A stretch of DNA of 64,000 nucleotides from a virus. The translations under genes were made by a program, and so were the position numbers. Shown piece by piece: positions 22,401 through 30,300 of the stretch. The stretch spans positions 1 to 64,000 of IMG/VR virus record IMGVR_UViG_3300034418_011920; one strand, 5' to 3'. How positions within the stretch are numbered: position 1 is the first letter of the stretch; every line of letters starts with the position of its first letter. The notes below the pieces were generated by a model. That model saw only the letters and a list, made by a program, of their open reading frames with translations. It did not search any database and was not told the origin of the DNA.

Positions 22401-23540
22401 TACAAACCTTTAGCTCAAACATACGATGAACTTATCGAGAATATGGGTGGTGCGAAAGGATTAAGCTCAAGCAAAATAGAACAATTAAAAGAACTAGCAA
22501 ATGCTGATTCATCAGTTATAGAAACTGCAGATGTGGCATTTAGATCATGGAATCCTACTATTAGAGAAGCGAGAAATGCACCGAGTGGTTTCTGGGATTG
22601 GTCTAGAGGAAACGATCCTAAGAGTTTGTCAAGAATAATTCAAGATCCTGATTTGAAAGATTATGGAAATTTACGCAGCAAGTATAACTTTATTAAAGAA
22701 TATAACGAACGTATAGGAAGAAATCAAAACAAGAGTGGGTTAATCCAAGGGACAGCAACACCAACTCCGACTCCAAAGCCTCAAACAGCTGCTGTGTCAC
22801 AAACTCCAGCAATGCCTATCCGTCCACCGAAACCAAATATTCAAAACGATCCTATAGGATATCAAGACTATATGGTTGGGCCATACAAAGGCACTCCTTT
22901 GGAGGCTGAAGCTAGACAATTATTTAAGAAACAAACCGAAGCATACAATAGACTTAATGCTAGTACAACGAGAGACCAAGCAAGAAAACAAGTAAATGAA
23001 CAACTTAAAGCATTGCGTCAATTAGGACAAGAACAAGGTATTCCGGGGTTAAGTCAAGGAGGACCAATTTATGCAAGCAAAGGAATGTTTGTTCCAAAAG
23101 GACCAGATACTATCCCAGCGATGCTTGCTCCAAATGAATTTGTAGTAAACGGTCAGTCAGCAATAAATAATTTGGATCTCCTAAAGCAAATCAATGCTTC
23201 TAGAGGTCCACTCTATATGAATCAAGGTGGTATCGTAAGTGGTAGTAGTCCAGCACAAGCAGAAAATTATTACGGCACTCTTGGCGGAAATAACCAAACC
23301 AATCAAATGGGTAATAACTTTGCTGGTTATGTTGAGCAACTTCAAAACTTCCAATTCCCCACTATTCCAGAAAGAATCGAAATGGTTGGAAGTCATACTG
23401 TTGATGTTAATGTTAATGGTGCTGGTGCATTTGAATCACTACAAGGCGGTATCATGAATATGATTAATAGTGAAATTGGTAAGACAATGGATGGCTTGTG
23501 GAATCAATCAAATGGCGCCGTAGGAAGAGCAAGTAGATAG
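10482..23540 (+). CDS. Tape measure protein (4352 aa)
   Basis: This protein sets tail length and is threaded through the tail tube. Residues about 140-480 match the phage tape-measure core (RTGGVFASASKG, ATTRESAETIATGLRTIF) and end in a hydrophobic helix. Four copies of a D-T-(V/I)-P-A-M...P-(G/N)-E-F-V element lie near residues 595, 1446, 2660 and 4208, usually after GGxV or GGPIYA. Three QKFAEGG linkers lie near 1100, 1245 and 1435, flanking inserted domains; the one at about 1258-1403 resembles a GNAT-like phage domain. Glycine-zipper hydrophobic segments occur near 1740-1787, 2823-2867 and 3560-3675. Long coiled-coil stretches, Pro-rich linkers (2870-2975) and a KPTVATPTP repeat are also present. 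The C-terminus (IPERIEMVGSHTVDV) is typical of the family. At about 0.15 nm per residue the upper bound on tail length is about 650 nm. No muralytic motif is evident. Confidence 0.95.
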   Translation: MATPFNLTAQINLRGPNNIKPIVGQIKKQLGSINADVNVKLAKGAPKSIASVTKNLKLMNAEFQKANANAKTLSATISTLGANFSSLARSSVQVASVNTKVASTLSGMTSAGLDSSDAMNKLGREVFNTGKRIAILSTLVTPLVNVFRNATSSAVEFNDQMRRLQQVVGGTGGIVTSISNEITRLSTTLGVASSDLAQVSVTLAQAGFTASETQRSLEALAKTNLAPTFKNIQQTTEGAIAALRQFELSAGDLESALGSINAVAAKFAVESSDIIAAIQRTGGVFASASKGVSQGTDALNEFIAVFTSVRATTRESAETIATGLRTIFTRIQRGSTINYLKEFGVELQNAQGQFVGAYEAIRRLSEGLKDLDPRDVRFSKIVEELGGFRQIGKVIPLLQQFTTAQQALNIAQSGQGSLTKDAIAAQKSYAVQITRVREEFNALIRDFSENTVFKNIAGAFLSITKNVITIGRALAPIGAAFATAFAITNFKAITNFFDGIVKSVTGLFNTKDKGGVLSQLGSLTGGGNITVTAKNEKVTAAIAVNTTALNANTKSLDNLTSAINGLKAGGTTFNKGGRVQAFASGGVVPGQGNRDTVPAMLTPGEFVIRKKAVETIGAGNLQKMNKYSWGGKVKTLASEYTSIQDIDNYEQFEDDIVRDRSKFIRVKPTDEDKETFKNIKAFSNASRFEKFVGEKYSLGNPAKGRFDYLDFPDSRSEAKFLPLGETYSNSEKGNTPKSIAAKNFLFENSAYRPNRKNKSVKQIETVSLTGPVDTYWANPKDFYNLGGYIKKYGIGGGILATDTVGAAIMEEAGNLTPTIISGGEIISSTLKDRKLKEDELSNMEKRLQAIFGNRSYNLVRQGLDGALGANVGGAINNRIIEMMNNLGADLDFPGIAAGAGDNFLSTLNDSVKGGIFESVLNTIKNSGIYQVAQSSSEKNDYFDFRDGLGEASKWFPSLKDIAFVDAKKSLDAARPGSIARKIGNEALREAGSMSLEQLSKMAEEIQSTSGIQDVLLNAITQDFGSGAYSRGMILPLIGEGKESENLSVAEKLKAIYERLGLSPQKGNSVLRKLFGTATGKKWEGKAVSLANRLNFGGFVQKFAEGGEPDPNAPSAKQLGFIKSLVGKFYSDEAQIEQFMSTVYDKQTASKQIQQLQNAKKWTGLFKALLAEGKSVGFLGGRPFAYYSRISTASSSFDELKDEETIRAFLERGKLAFGSYTNNTNTFAQRRYNRSKGYRRALGGFIQKFAEGGEPKKEKDFGQILLSGSPERIEARYNPNDTRTGSVNAKKWKDGIWTVGLSMASKGYGPRLYDTVMEAVTEKGGMLTSDRATVSGAARSVWDYYFRNRSDVSKTPLPRDAWTGNYEMIDEKLRGPEDTWPPKNDPAWALQTGYRKSPSLINDPNSVKRIKSSQSSAKTALDYFAARSLFADGGLIQKFAEGGSAEDTVPALLTPGEFVINKKAASRIGSANLNKMNKADKISGFNKGGPVGMVQRFAAGGGVQDVLAQQSGMSTSKFMKELGKELDSVALDIIKSLQQTKKSFVVSIGKATNAFAAGLDPAEVEASLQEAVAGLAEAGGISDTGVIQKAASDLFAGIQAGLPLDQIQAKSAELTQITARQITTTDALDRAMQRLSLETGIAADELNKIKDTQRLEAKQFFEGDIGKQFDGVITRTFPKTFKGLLDNSFGKLTANITKAFPATAITGSLVSLKGSLDYFGSDIQKLGVDLGLLPEDVKNSLSTLGGVLGGAGQGAAIGQALGGLLGPAGALGGAIVGAVAGGIKGYFDAQSRIEQERIRKESVKSQKRFEDNLARAQNEPLAEDRQEALERAMSELSARNRELAEQMGKLGGGTVYGGDQIRLPRTEEAATGLSDRIKKFGENMQRLGEMRLQTESADSLNERQDKIDEVLDSATTKTQHLFEVFGQTAEAQAALATLGANATEEQKAALLENLALSRYLAEQESLGVSARDALATWNANIADNLNATLRSTLIEKQAAIATQRAALAQENYNKQLESFTFKMDAVSQALNIFNNEMEFSLARLDNLNAGLAGEGPQGITLRNRTRDIIENPLAFSVEEFQQAAERVAGQGEAGQEISNLATASRIINQVLRPALSNTEDRDVSGVREAVQAQIDELFPGQGPGAGVPADLQQAIDEVLDQSIRGITEQATQRQGEGQDFANITDSVDQFSRGAAIAEETLKQLSEQREKEFQLFLDLEERRADAILKQVNITQQLVKTQADFNQQLRDAIGEFSSLEEMNAGFNAQIQQLTGGETDPTAISDNIIDLERQQREASDRINQLMRDPTNGEPDNRRAQEDLAREIINLQVEQKKYIQALELIANSNEKVSNAFKKLADEQKKAETGKDLLSILSSGSLEDILKLRTDIVGVQQALAGNTGFFAANPLASQLNPQILDLLQLSQEERRRAEGVAIQGGIGGRFGGAAAGMAGQFFAMMETGINNATQQVQAASAEQLRALIELRRIAELQENNVIKQQENIDILLRGLNDELGGGDANEAQEKFIKALEDLGINLPKDITNRVLEGLSLVKMGIQGILLGDDLRNGYLGIVENAYANITEKLNAIADRMNEAAPRANQPPNADSPPLGNPGNQAGGGRGGRGDDWLPDWLPDWWPVFDFRSRGGPIYAKNGMAVGPFKPRGKDTVPAMSTNGQPYMLQPGEFIVNKEAYQKNKGLVEAINGGMNVGGFGGTMYAAAGGIVQMGGIQVPQWYLDANAAMRQQAQAVAAYNQNYAMSGQYRRDAIANLGQGTNVDYAQRNSMAMADNMQRTAEGANTIAEAATSDGAQSGAQTGGMFGDIFGRMLGGKNPAAQIGGQIGGAMIGGIMGAFDNLAGGALSSIGQRVGSVFAGQTAEQPATPTPQPAQATPLPQPTPDVQAAPIDLGAVPSGPGGGAMSIPPEPTRRPRVIDGSRPTPETQPIPAPPPPQPVPEVSADRPRANQAPLAEEQPVPAPTAPGQNGFSGLGSDTARDAAIRAAKAAGRPLTGEEAAYYEQREAQRNEADPERAQRGAYARRRAADRATYEGQPKDRVNPDTPPSGRGQGVWDAYTRYVTSAGETNFVQPNEEGSQTAPLFDRQGYEAYLASRYGTQGTLGGASAHPRYEEDMATFDYYRQQRENEIAADKKPGKLFSSDMTVPEKIKATDAAGAREALKIQEARREASEKSLFGDAIQTDPQLTRAENIAQANTAIQDLQNRAPISDNLDDNEINKRKYTAGQARGYILDAKDNTGQFELKDAKFNGFDEDGNILLEKPSEYRDIDGKNTPVYTGDIKPVNPDKLDSLTLDRINRAQQKANDEYEKNVTLPAQEEKDRAIERARQREDFNRRAEARRTQKQKEKEEAATAQASIDTEYDRTERQLTDLANTERANAQRNEKQRDDQLLYRLGTGTLGGSEDTLRQASQASEEKVAKAEAALASLNQSRKTRERLKQKGLIFTGASDTEFDLTGTGVEPYTDIGTGDKPVQVYRSADGQIYSSKKEALEGLGYVSKRGYLTEEGKKFYTNRSIDQQVTANNTYKDLLGIDPNTGFLQEGQIAEIQRQNEGFMSGVEAGAGVVETGVETLAAVATLGGSAAVTTVGRSALSAGVRGAARTGLFAAGETAAISSVLEGEKVNAGRQTVGDAIGNVGTKAAFAGLTGGVGGGIGGVAARGAARKARLDKLLDERKTTQGVIDRITRSGTTFENTKFVNKDFNVFSPRQANNISQKATKRAAEKSGDINEIIDLRNNPRAAFELYDGATGEIPDIKIKKFKEASDIASTRQSRKSASQFDAQGGKAFATPDETASAAALKPSKATQTKIKQLEANRTQAEDLRRTFKVDSNPKSAAATKPKPATATKPKPAVASADQKTATQILSEEYTAPISNRQRRAEAFPGVAAPPPKPTVATPTPKPTVATPTPKPTVAAPKPKPTVATPKPKPTVATPEPIDPKKEFSTFMDEWNKERKIGTPFLNEKFDSWKYKPLAQTYDELIENMGGAKGLSSSKIEQLKELANADSSVIETADVAFRSWNPTIREARNAPSGFWDWSRGNDPKSLSRIIQDPDLKDYGNLRSKYNFIKEYNERIGRNQNKSGLIQGTATPTPTPKPQTAAVSQTPAMPIRPPKPNIQNDPIGYQDYMVGPYKGTPLEAEARQLFKKQTEAYNRLNASTTRDQARKQVNEQLKALRQLGQEQGIPGLSQGGPIYASKGMFVPKGPDTIPAMLAPNEFVVNGQSAINNLDLLKQINASRGPLYMNQGGIVSGSSPAQAENYYGTLGGNNQTNQMGNNFAGYVEQLQNFQFPTIPERIEMVGSHTVDVNVNGAGAFESLQGGIMNMINSEIGKTMDGLWNQSNGAVGRASR
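22167..22301 (+). repeat. Five 27-nt repeats (KPTVATPTP) in the tape measure gene
   Basis: Five consecutive 27-nt units encode the nine-residue Pro/Lys-rich unit KPTVA(T/A)P(T/K/E)P. They are preceded by looser TKPKPA copies at about 22010-22050. They form an extended, disordered linker near residues 3896-3940. Confidence 0.85.
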
Positions 23541-23550
23541 AGGAGAAAAG

Positions 23551-25410
23551 ATGGAAAATAGTGCAGATTCAAAAATGAGAGTATATTATGGTCCAATCAC
23601 AAATGCCACATCTGTTGATGAGTTTGTTCTTTCACCTGCTCCACTTTTTACTATAAATACTGATCCAATTTATGTTGGTGAAAATATTATTGGTTCTGTT
23701 GAAAGAATTACTCTTACTGGATATTTAACTTCTATCAATCAAGCAAAAGAAGAAGCGGGAACAGATGGCTTGCCATATATAATGCAAAGAATAAGAGAAC
23801 TTAAATCTCTTTTTGGTCATAATGGATATACGCTTCTTGTAAAACAAGGTGGACAGGATCTAATTAAGGCTGTTGGGTCTAAAGTTGTAAGTTTTAACAT
23901 AGAGAGAACAGAGAATAATTGGGTTAATTATGCAACCTATACTGTGGAATTAGAGTTTGGGTCCATTTCTTATCTGGGTTGTGGTGGAGAAGAATTGGGT
24001 TGTGAGGATTTTGTTTTTGGTTTAGATGCTCTTGCTCCATATAACGATGGATTAGTAGATGTTAGCGATTATAGAATACGAAACTTTTCCGATTCTTGGT
24101 CTTTTGAACTTGGGGAAGAAATATATCAAAATATTGGAGATACAAACACTCCATATTCTTTATCTAATCAATACTTTACTTTAACATATACATTAGATGC
24201 AGAGGGTTATCATTATTACAATGCGAATGGACGATTAATTCCAGCGTGGGAACAAGCTAAGAATTTCTGTCAATATAGACTTTACCAACAACTCAATGAA
24301 GGTTTAATAGGAGCTAGTGTTGAGCCAGGAATTCTGGTTCTTAGAACAGAGGATCAAGATGGAACTTGCAACCCCGACGACGAAGCAAAGATAGACAAAT
24401 TATTTGAAGTAGACTCAACTAAATTTTCTCTTCTTGGAGATTTGGAAAGAGACAGAGAATATAAACCTTTTAATGAAACCATCGACACTACTGTATCAGA
24501 ATCTAATGGAACTTTTAGCTTATCATATACAGTATTAATAAAAAGAATTACGCCAAATGCTGTTTGGGAGAAAAATTCTAAAGTTTTACACACAATTACA
24601 AGATCAAAGAATATTTCTAATGATAATAAGGAAGAAACAGCGAGTATTTCTATTGATGGAAACATTCAGGGTTTAGTAGAGGGGGGATTAATCTTAAATC
24701 CGCAAGTTGTGCAACTTCAATCGCAAGGTCAACTTTTAATTGTTCCCGATAATGATGGGACAGGAAAATACCAAGCTGCTAAAGAAGCTTTGGATGAAAT
24801 TTATATAGTAGATCCAACCGATTCAAAGAACATAGATTTTGAACGCAATTTTAAAGAAAGAATTCTAGAAGCTACATATGAAGCATTGGGCGTTGATGAG
24901 GAAAGTGGGTTTACAGGCTTGCCTTCTGGGCCAAAAATTCAAACTATGAATATCAGTCATGATTTTTCTGGAGGATCAATTTCCTACCAGGCTAGTTTTG
25001 ATAGTAAAGATGTTACCTATGAACAAATATATTTTACAGAATTTACCATTACTCAACAAGATCCAGTAGAAGTAGTTGCTGAAATTGTTGTGCCAGGTAA
25101 AGCAGACGGAACTGTAGTTCAAAAGATGAACACAACAACACCAAGAACGATAAGTATCGCTATGAACGGTTTCATGCCACCAGATTATAGTGGTAATTTT
25201 GACTATTATTCAAATAAAGTTTGCAGTAGCGGTAATTTTATTCCTCATATGGATGAAATGTTTCCAGATAGAATTCTAGCAGATGACCCGAATAATATTA
25301 ATGACGATACACAAGTAGCCTTCTTAACTGCTGATTCTGAAAGTTTGAATCCGTTAGACGGCAGTTTTACTGCAACAAGGACATATACATACTATGATCA
25401 GAAAAGATAG
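23551..25410 (+). CDS. Distal tail protein, paralogue A
   Basis: The 619-residue protein follows the tape measure gene with a strong ribosome binding site (aggag). It is paralogous to the next gene. Both begin with a (V/M)xYGP strand. Both contain YT(L/I)DAEG...PAWEQAK(N/S)FCQ(Y/D)RL(Y/F) near residues 210-250. Both have an I(D/E)G(N/E)IQG(L/F)VEGGL(I/L) element and a 'NISHDFSGGSISY/NISKDYANGIISY' strand near the C-terminus. The place right after the tape measure fits distal tail or hub components. No enzyme motif is seen. Confidence 0.6.
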   Translation: MENSADSKMRVYYGPITNATSVDEFVLSPAPLFTINTDPIYVGENIIGSVERITLTGYLTSINQAKEEAGTDGLPYIMQRIRELKSLFGHNGYTLLVKQGGQDLIKAVGSKVVSFNIERTENNWVNYATYTVELEFGSISYLGCGGEELGCEDFVFGLDALAPYNDGLVDVSDYRIRNFSDSWSFELGEEIYQNIGDTNTPYSLSNQYFTLTYTLDAEGYHYYNANGRLIPAWEQAKNFCQYRLYQQLNEGLIGASVEPGILVLRTEDQDGTCNPDDEAKIDKLFEVDSTKFSLLGDLERDREYKPFNETIDTTVSESNGTFSLSYTVLIKRITPNAVWEKNSKVLHTITRSKNISNDNKEETASISIDGNIQGLVEGGLILNPQVVQLQSQGQLLIVPDNDGTGKYQAAKEALDEIYIVDPTDSKNIDFERNFKERILEATYEALGVDEESGFTGLPSGPKIQTMNISHDFSGGSISYQASFDSKDVTYEQIYFTEFTITQQDPVEVVAEIVVPGKADGTVVQKMNTTTPRTISIAMNGFMPPDYSGNFDYYSNKVCSSGNFIPHMDEMFPDRILADDPNNINDDTQVAFLTADSESLNPLDGSFTATRTYTYYDQKR

Positions 25411-25418
25411 GAGATTTT

Positions 25419-27350
25419 ATGGCAGAACTAGCTGAAATTATGGTATTCTATGGTCCCGTTAAAGAAATCGGGGATGATCTAAGAAACGGAGTTGATGCTT
25501 CTGGTATATATCGACAATACAAACTGTCCCCATCTCCATTTATTAATATTAGCACCAGTATTAATTATGCTAATGATAATATAGTTGGATATAAGTATTC
25601 AATCGATATAGAAGGAACAGTTGTTCCGTCTGGAAATGTTCCGATTAGTCTTGCTAAGACAGCAGGAAATATCAGTGAACACAGAAAGAAACTTACTAGA
25701 TATGGTTCATATCTATTTGTTTATGATAATACCAATAGGACTGTGCTTCTAGAGGGACAAAATGGTCTTTTACAATCTTTAGCATATAATGAATCAAATA
25801 ATAACTGGCTAAAGTCTGTTCCATACAGAGCAACAATCGAATTTCAAGAATTAATTTTTAATGCAGAAGATGTGGATAAATGCTCAAGCGGAGGAGATAT
25901 AGGTGCGGACTCTTTGTCTAGAAACTTGATAGATAGAGATAAGTATAAAATTAAATCTTTTAACGACCAATGGTCAATATCAGCCGATGCTGAAACCTTA
26001 TATTCGGATATTAAGTATCTAGATACAAGCCAAGAGGGGTTTAGGCCAGCCTTTCTTAAAACAGATAATCTTACATATAATGTTAGATATACTATTGATG
26101 CGGAGGGTATGAATTATTCTAAATGGAACGGAACAGAAAATCTTGTTGTCCCAGCATGGGAACAGGCCAAGTCTTTTTGTCAAGATCGTTTATTTACTGA
26201 AGTGAAAAAGTTAGCGGAAAATATTTGCTATATCAATGCCAACACAGCTTGCGAAGCTACTTCTACTTTGGCGAATTTATACGGCGAGAGCCAGAAGGGT
26301 CTACTTTTTGAAGCAAATAAGTTTAAAATTTATAACGAGTCTGTTAGATGCGAAACATCGGAAGGAGCAGGATCTTTTTCGGCAGAATATTCTGCCATAC
26401 TAAAAATAGAAAGGCCAACAGAAAATGGTTTTTCTAATGAAGCTGTTAGGCATACATTTACAAAAAGTGTTCAAACAGAAAAGAACGGTATACAAAAATC
26501 TGCAACCAATGAAATCCTAGAAAATAAAGTTATCACTATAGAGGGAGAAATTCAAGGGTTTGTAGAAGGAGGACTTCTTTTTGCTCAGAACTCTGATTAT
26601 GAATTGCCACAAACAGGTTATTTGATAGTGCAAAGAACATCACAAAATGAGAAATATAACAATGCACTTCTTTTCGCTCAGAAATTCTTTGATAATGCAA
26701 ATATAGAAAAAGCTAAAGATATACATGAGAATTATAAAGGTCAATATGAATTTGGTTTAAGGCCAGAAGATTTTATGCAGGAAACTGGGGGGTTGACAGA
26801 TATTGAACATGCTAAACCAGAAACATTCAATATCAGCAAAGACTATGCCAATGGAATCATATCCTACTCTGCTAAATACAGTACTGGCAAAACAGGGGGA
26901 AGGCATAAGTATTCTAATACTTCTATTGAGATACAAAGGGGAGTTCCTGTGATAGCCACATTCCAGTTGCCTAATGGTGGATATATTACGGAATCTAATC
27001 CTAGTGGAGTGGGTGTTATTATTCAAGATATGGGCACAAAAACTAGAGATGTAATGAATATTACGATAGAAGGTAATGATCCAGATTCGAAATTGGGGTA
27101 TATAAGTATAGAAGATCCAGATTCTTATCTGAAAGTTTATAATTTTTTGGGTTCTGGTAATGGAAATTTTTATCTTCCCACAGATATTTCTTACCCATCA
27201 GGAAGCGTATTGACAGAAAGAACTAAAACGACTAATATATTAACAGGATCTTATAGCATTAAACTTGCTTATATTTTATGCACACCGGGATGTCCTATAC
27301 CTCCACCAACAGGGGCTACGGGATATATAGATAATACAGGAGATTATTGA
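25419..27350 (+). CDS. Distal tail protein, paralogue B
   Basis: The 643-residue protein is the tandem paralogue of the preceding gene, sharing its domain order and the PAWEQAKSFCQDRLF and EGEIQGFVEGGLL blocks at moderate identity. The duplication is old, since the DNA no longer aligns by eye. Two paralogues in series suggest a hetero-oligomeric ring or an internal symmetry change at the tail tip. The C-terminus is Pro/Gly-rich (CTPGCPIPPPTGATGY). The stop TGA overlaps the next gene's ATG (tgatg). Confidence 0.6.
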   Translation: MAELAEIMVFYGPVKEIGDDLRNGVDASGIYRQYKLSPSPFINISTSINYANDNIVGYKYSIDIEGTVVPSGNVPISLAKTAGNISEHRKKLTRYGSYLFVYDNTNRTVLLEGQNGLLQSLAYNESNNNWLKSVPYRATIEFQELIFNAEDVDKCSSGGDIGADSLSRNLIDRDKYKIKSFNDQWSISADAETLYSDIKYLDTSQEGFRPAFLKTDNLTYNVRYTIDAEGMNYSKWNGTENLVVPAWEQAKSFCQDRLFTEVKKLAENICYINANTACEATSTLANLYGESQKGLLFEANKFKIYNESVRCETSEGAGSFSAEYSAILKIERPTENGFSNEAVRHTFTKSVQTEKNGIQKSATNEILENKVITIEGEIQGFVEGGLLFAQNSDYELPQTGYLIVQRTSQNEKYNNALLFAQKFFDNANIEKAKDIHENYKGQYEFGLRPEDFMQETGGLTDIEHAKPETFNISKDYANGIISYSAKYSTGKTGGRHKYSNTSIEIQRGVPVIATFQLPNGGYITESNPSGVGVIIQDMGTKTRDVMNITIEGNDPDSKLGYISIEDPDSYLKVYNFLGSGNGNFYLPTDISYPSGSVLTERTKTTNILTGSYSIKLAYILCTPGCPIPPPTGATGYIDNTGDY

Positions 27351-30300
27351 TGTCGCTAGTTTTACGATCAGACACCCTAAAAGAACCAATTAAATTTTTA
27401 GGATGCTCTACCATATCCTTTAATAGTCAAATTGGATGGGGTCTAGATAGTTCTACCCTAACGGTTGAACTTGTTGAAGATTGTGAAGCTGGTGATCGTT
27501 TTATTGGTAGGGATGAAGAAATCATAGGAACAGCCAGATATTTTGACACAAGAGATCAGGATTGGGTTAATGGAGATATTCAAGAACCCAGATGGAAAAG
27601 TAATTTTGTGTTTGGTGGCATCGTAACAAACTGGACACAAACTCAAGGTACGTCTGGACATATTTTTAGCATTCAAATGAGCGATGCTAAACAATTATTG
27701 AGCAATATATTTATAGAAACAGATACTTATAGCTGGTATCCTATTTGGGATAAGAATTACTTCAATGTACTGGCTAAATACGAATCGGATGTTTTTTACG
27801 GAGATTGTCGATGGTATGGAACGGCAAACTCTAATCAGAGAGGAATGAATTACAATAATATCATTCAAGGGCTTTTAAATATTGGCCAAGACAATCAATC
27901 ATGGAACAATATTGATGGAGAAGATTCTTATGAGAATACTAAATTTAATCAAAGACCAATAGTATATTCACCTCTTCATGGTTGGGTGATTAACGGAACT
28001 CAGGTACAACACACTGCTTTTGCTATAGATTTTGGCCTTGTTAACTACAGAAACTACAGCAATCCCAATTTCGAATATCTTGAAAAATGGAGAGCGGATT
28101 CTTTACCTATAGGACCAAACTTTTATCGAGTTGCTGGTAGCGTAACTCTTTTGGATTTGATTAATAATATTTGTGAGTTAACAGCTAGAAACTTTTTTGT
28201 TACTATGTATTACGACAAAACTTATGACGCTCATGTCATAGAAATTCGTTGTGTACATCTTATTGATGAATATGCTGGAAATTACACAGCAATTGTGGAA
28301 CAGTTCAATGGAAATGCTACAGATTTATCATACGGTAGAGAATTTAACAACGATAAGAATCGCAATATGATAATGGGTGAAAATATCCATTTCATGTCAC
28401 AGTCTACATTATTTAATCATTATTTTGGAGATAGTACTATTGGAGCGCCACAGGTTCCACTAGTCAATAGTAATTTTCAATATTTAGATCCTTTAGGGAA
28501 TGTAAGTCCAGGAGATAATTTTTGGGTGGCTATTGATGTTACTCAATTGAATGTTGGTCTTTATACTCCATTTCCAACTAATACGGTTTATATATCAGAA
28601 AAAGACTTGTTGGCGGCTACAGCCGGAAAACATATTTGGGAAATGAGAGCAACAGCAATTAGGGTTGATGGTAATGGAGATGAAATAGACGATCCTTTGA
28701 ATGCTCCAGAAGGTTCGTTGAATAAATACCTAAGAGGTATGCATCCTGGTCTCACTACACTGGCTATGGATATTATTACTAGACTTATTGATAGTGTTAA
28801 TAGGAGGAAATTTTTTGGAGTTGTTGATAATGATAGATTCCCAATCAACGATCTTCTACTTAATACCTTCAATGGATATAACTATCAAAATAATGATCAG
28901 CTTTTAGTTAAAGATTTAGAAGCCATATATAATTTTGTTTCTGAACTCGCAAATAAATATTATGGAAAGCAATTCCTTTACCAGCTTAATGAAACTATAT
29001 GTTATAATTATGTTGATCCAGATACAGAGTCAGGAGCATTAGAATTTAGTGCTACTCCAACAAATGAAGGAGCGTGGGTAGACCCAGGAGTTTCTGTATT
29101 AGGTTTAAGAGACGGATTTTTGGCACCATTTAAAACCGAAGACGGAAGAACAGGATCATTTGCAAGATTTGATGTCGGAGGAAATATGGGTGCTTGGGGT
29201 ACGAATATTGAGGCAACAAATCCAGGGGTTCCAGGATATAATAGCATTTTAGATGTAAGTCAAATCTCTCCAGATTCTTATGTTTCTGATGGTTCTACTA
29301 TATGGATTAGGGCAAGCGTTGCAGAAAAAACTTATACCGTATATAATGCTGCTTTGGGGGTTACTGTTCCCGCAGGAGTAGTTGAGTTAGATTCCCCCGC
29401 ATTTGCAAAACCACAAACAAATCTACAAGGATTAGCAGAGCAAATTATAACGGCTTTGATGCTAATGTATCAGCATCCAAATCAGGAGACTTACTATCCA
29501 GAAGGTGGGACTTATACCCAAATCATTATTGATAATCCTGGTAGCGGATATGTTACTGGGGATATTGCTAGGTTTGGGAATGGTATTGGAGTTATAAACG
29601 CTACTGATCCGGAAGGATATGTAAGCAGTATCAATATTACTTATGGTGGAGATCAAGCACGAAGAGGTTCACAAGCTTCTATTCAAATTAGCTCTCAAAA
29701 CGGGGAAGATTTTTCCGGTAGAGCTATTGCGAGTTTGTATAATCAAGATAAATATTGGGGTCTCCCAACACAGGTTAATCCAGACCCTAATTTAGGATAT
29801 CAAAACGTATACAATAACAACAACTTAGCTTCTCAAGACTTGTCATGGTTGGGTGCAGCTAGAAAAGCAATATTTCCTTCTGCTGCTGCAATTCCGATTA
29901 GAAGTAATATAGCTGTTTACGGTCCGTATTATAGTAATAACTTCTTTACACAAGCCGGCGGAGTTAACGTAGAACAAGACAAGGATCTTGCTCCTTGGAA
30001 TTTTGGCTCTATCTATACCATGTCACAAGCGGGATCAACAAGAGCCAACACTGCTTTTGCAGAAGACCAGGAACCTTTGATTGTATCGGAGCTTGGTGAC
30101 GCTAAAGTTCCCGGTATGCCTCTATATAGTTTAGGCGACCAAATGGATGTAAATGGTGTTGTTCGTGGTCCTTTGATCAACAATATTAATGTTAGTTTTG
30201 GTGGTCAGGGTATTATTAGTAGCTATGGCTTTAAAACTTTTAGTAGAAAATTTGGCAATCTTCCAGAAGTACTAACAGAACAAATTAAACTCATCGGCCA

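Noticed and set aside
10482-23540. Peptidoglycan hydrolase domain in the tape measure
   Set aside because: No lysozyme-like, M23 peptidase or NlpC/P60 motif could be recognised by eye; only structural, linker and possible GNAT-like segments.
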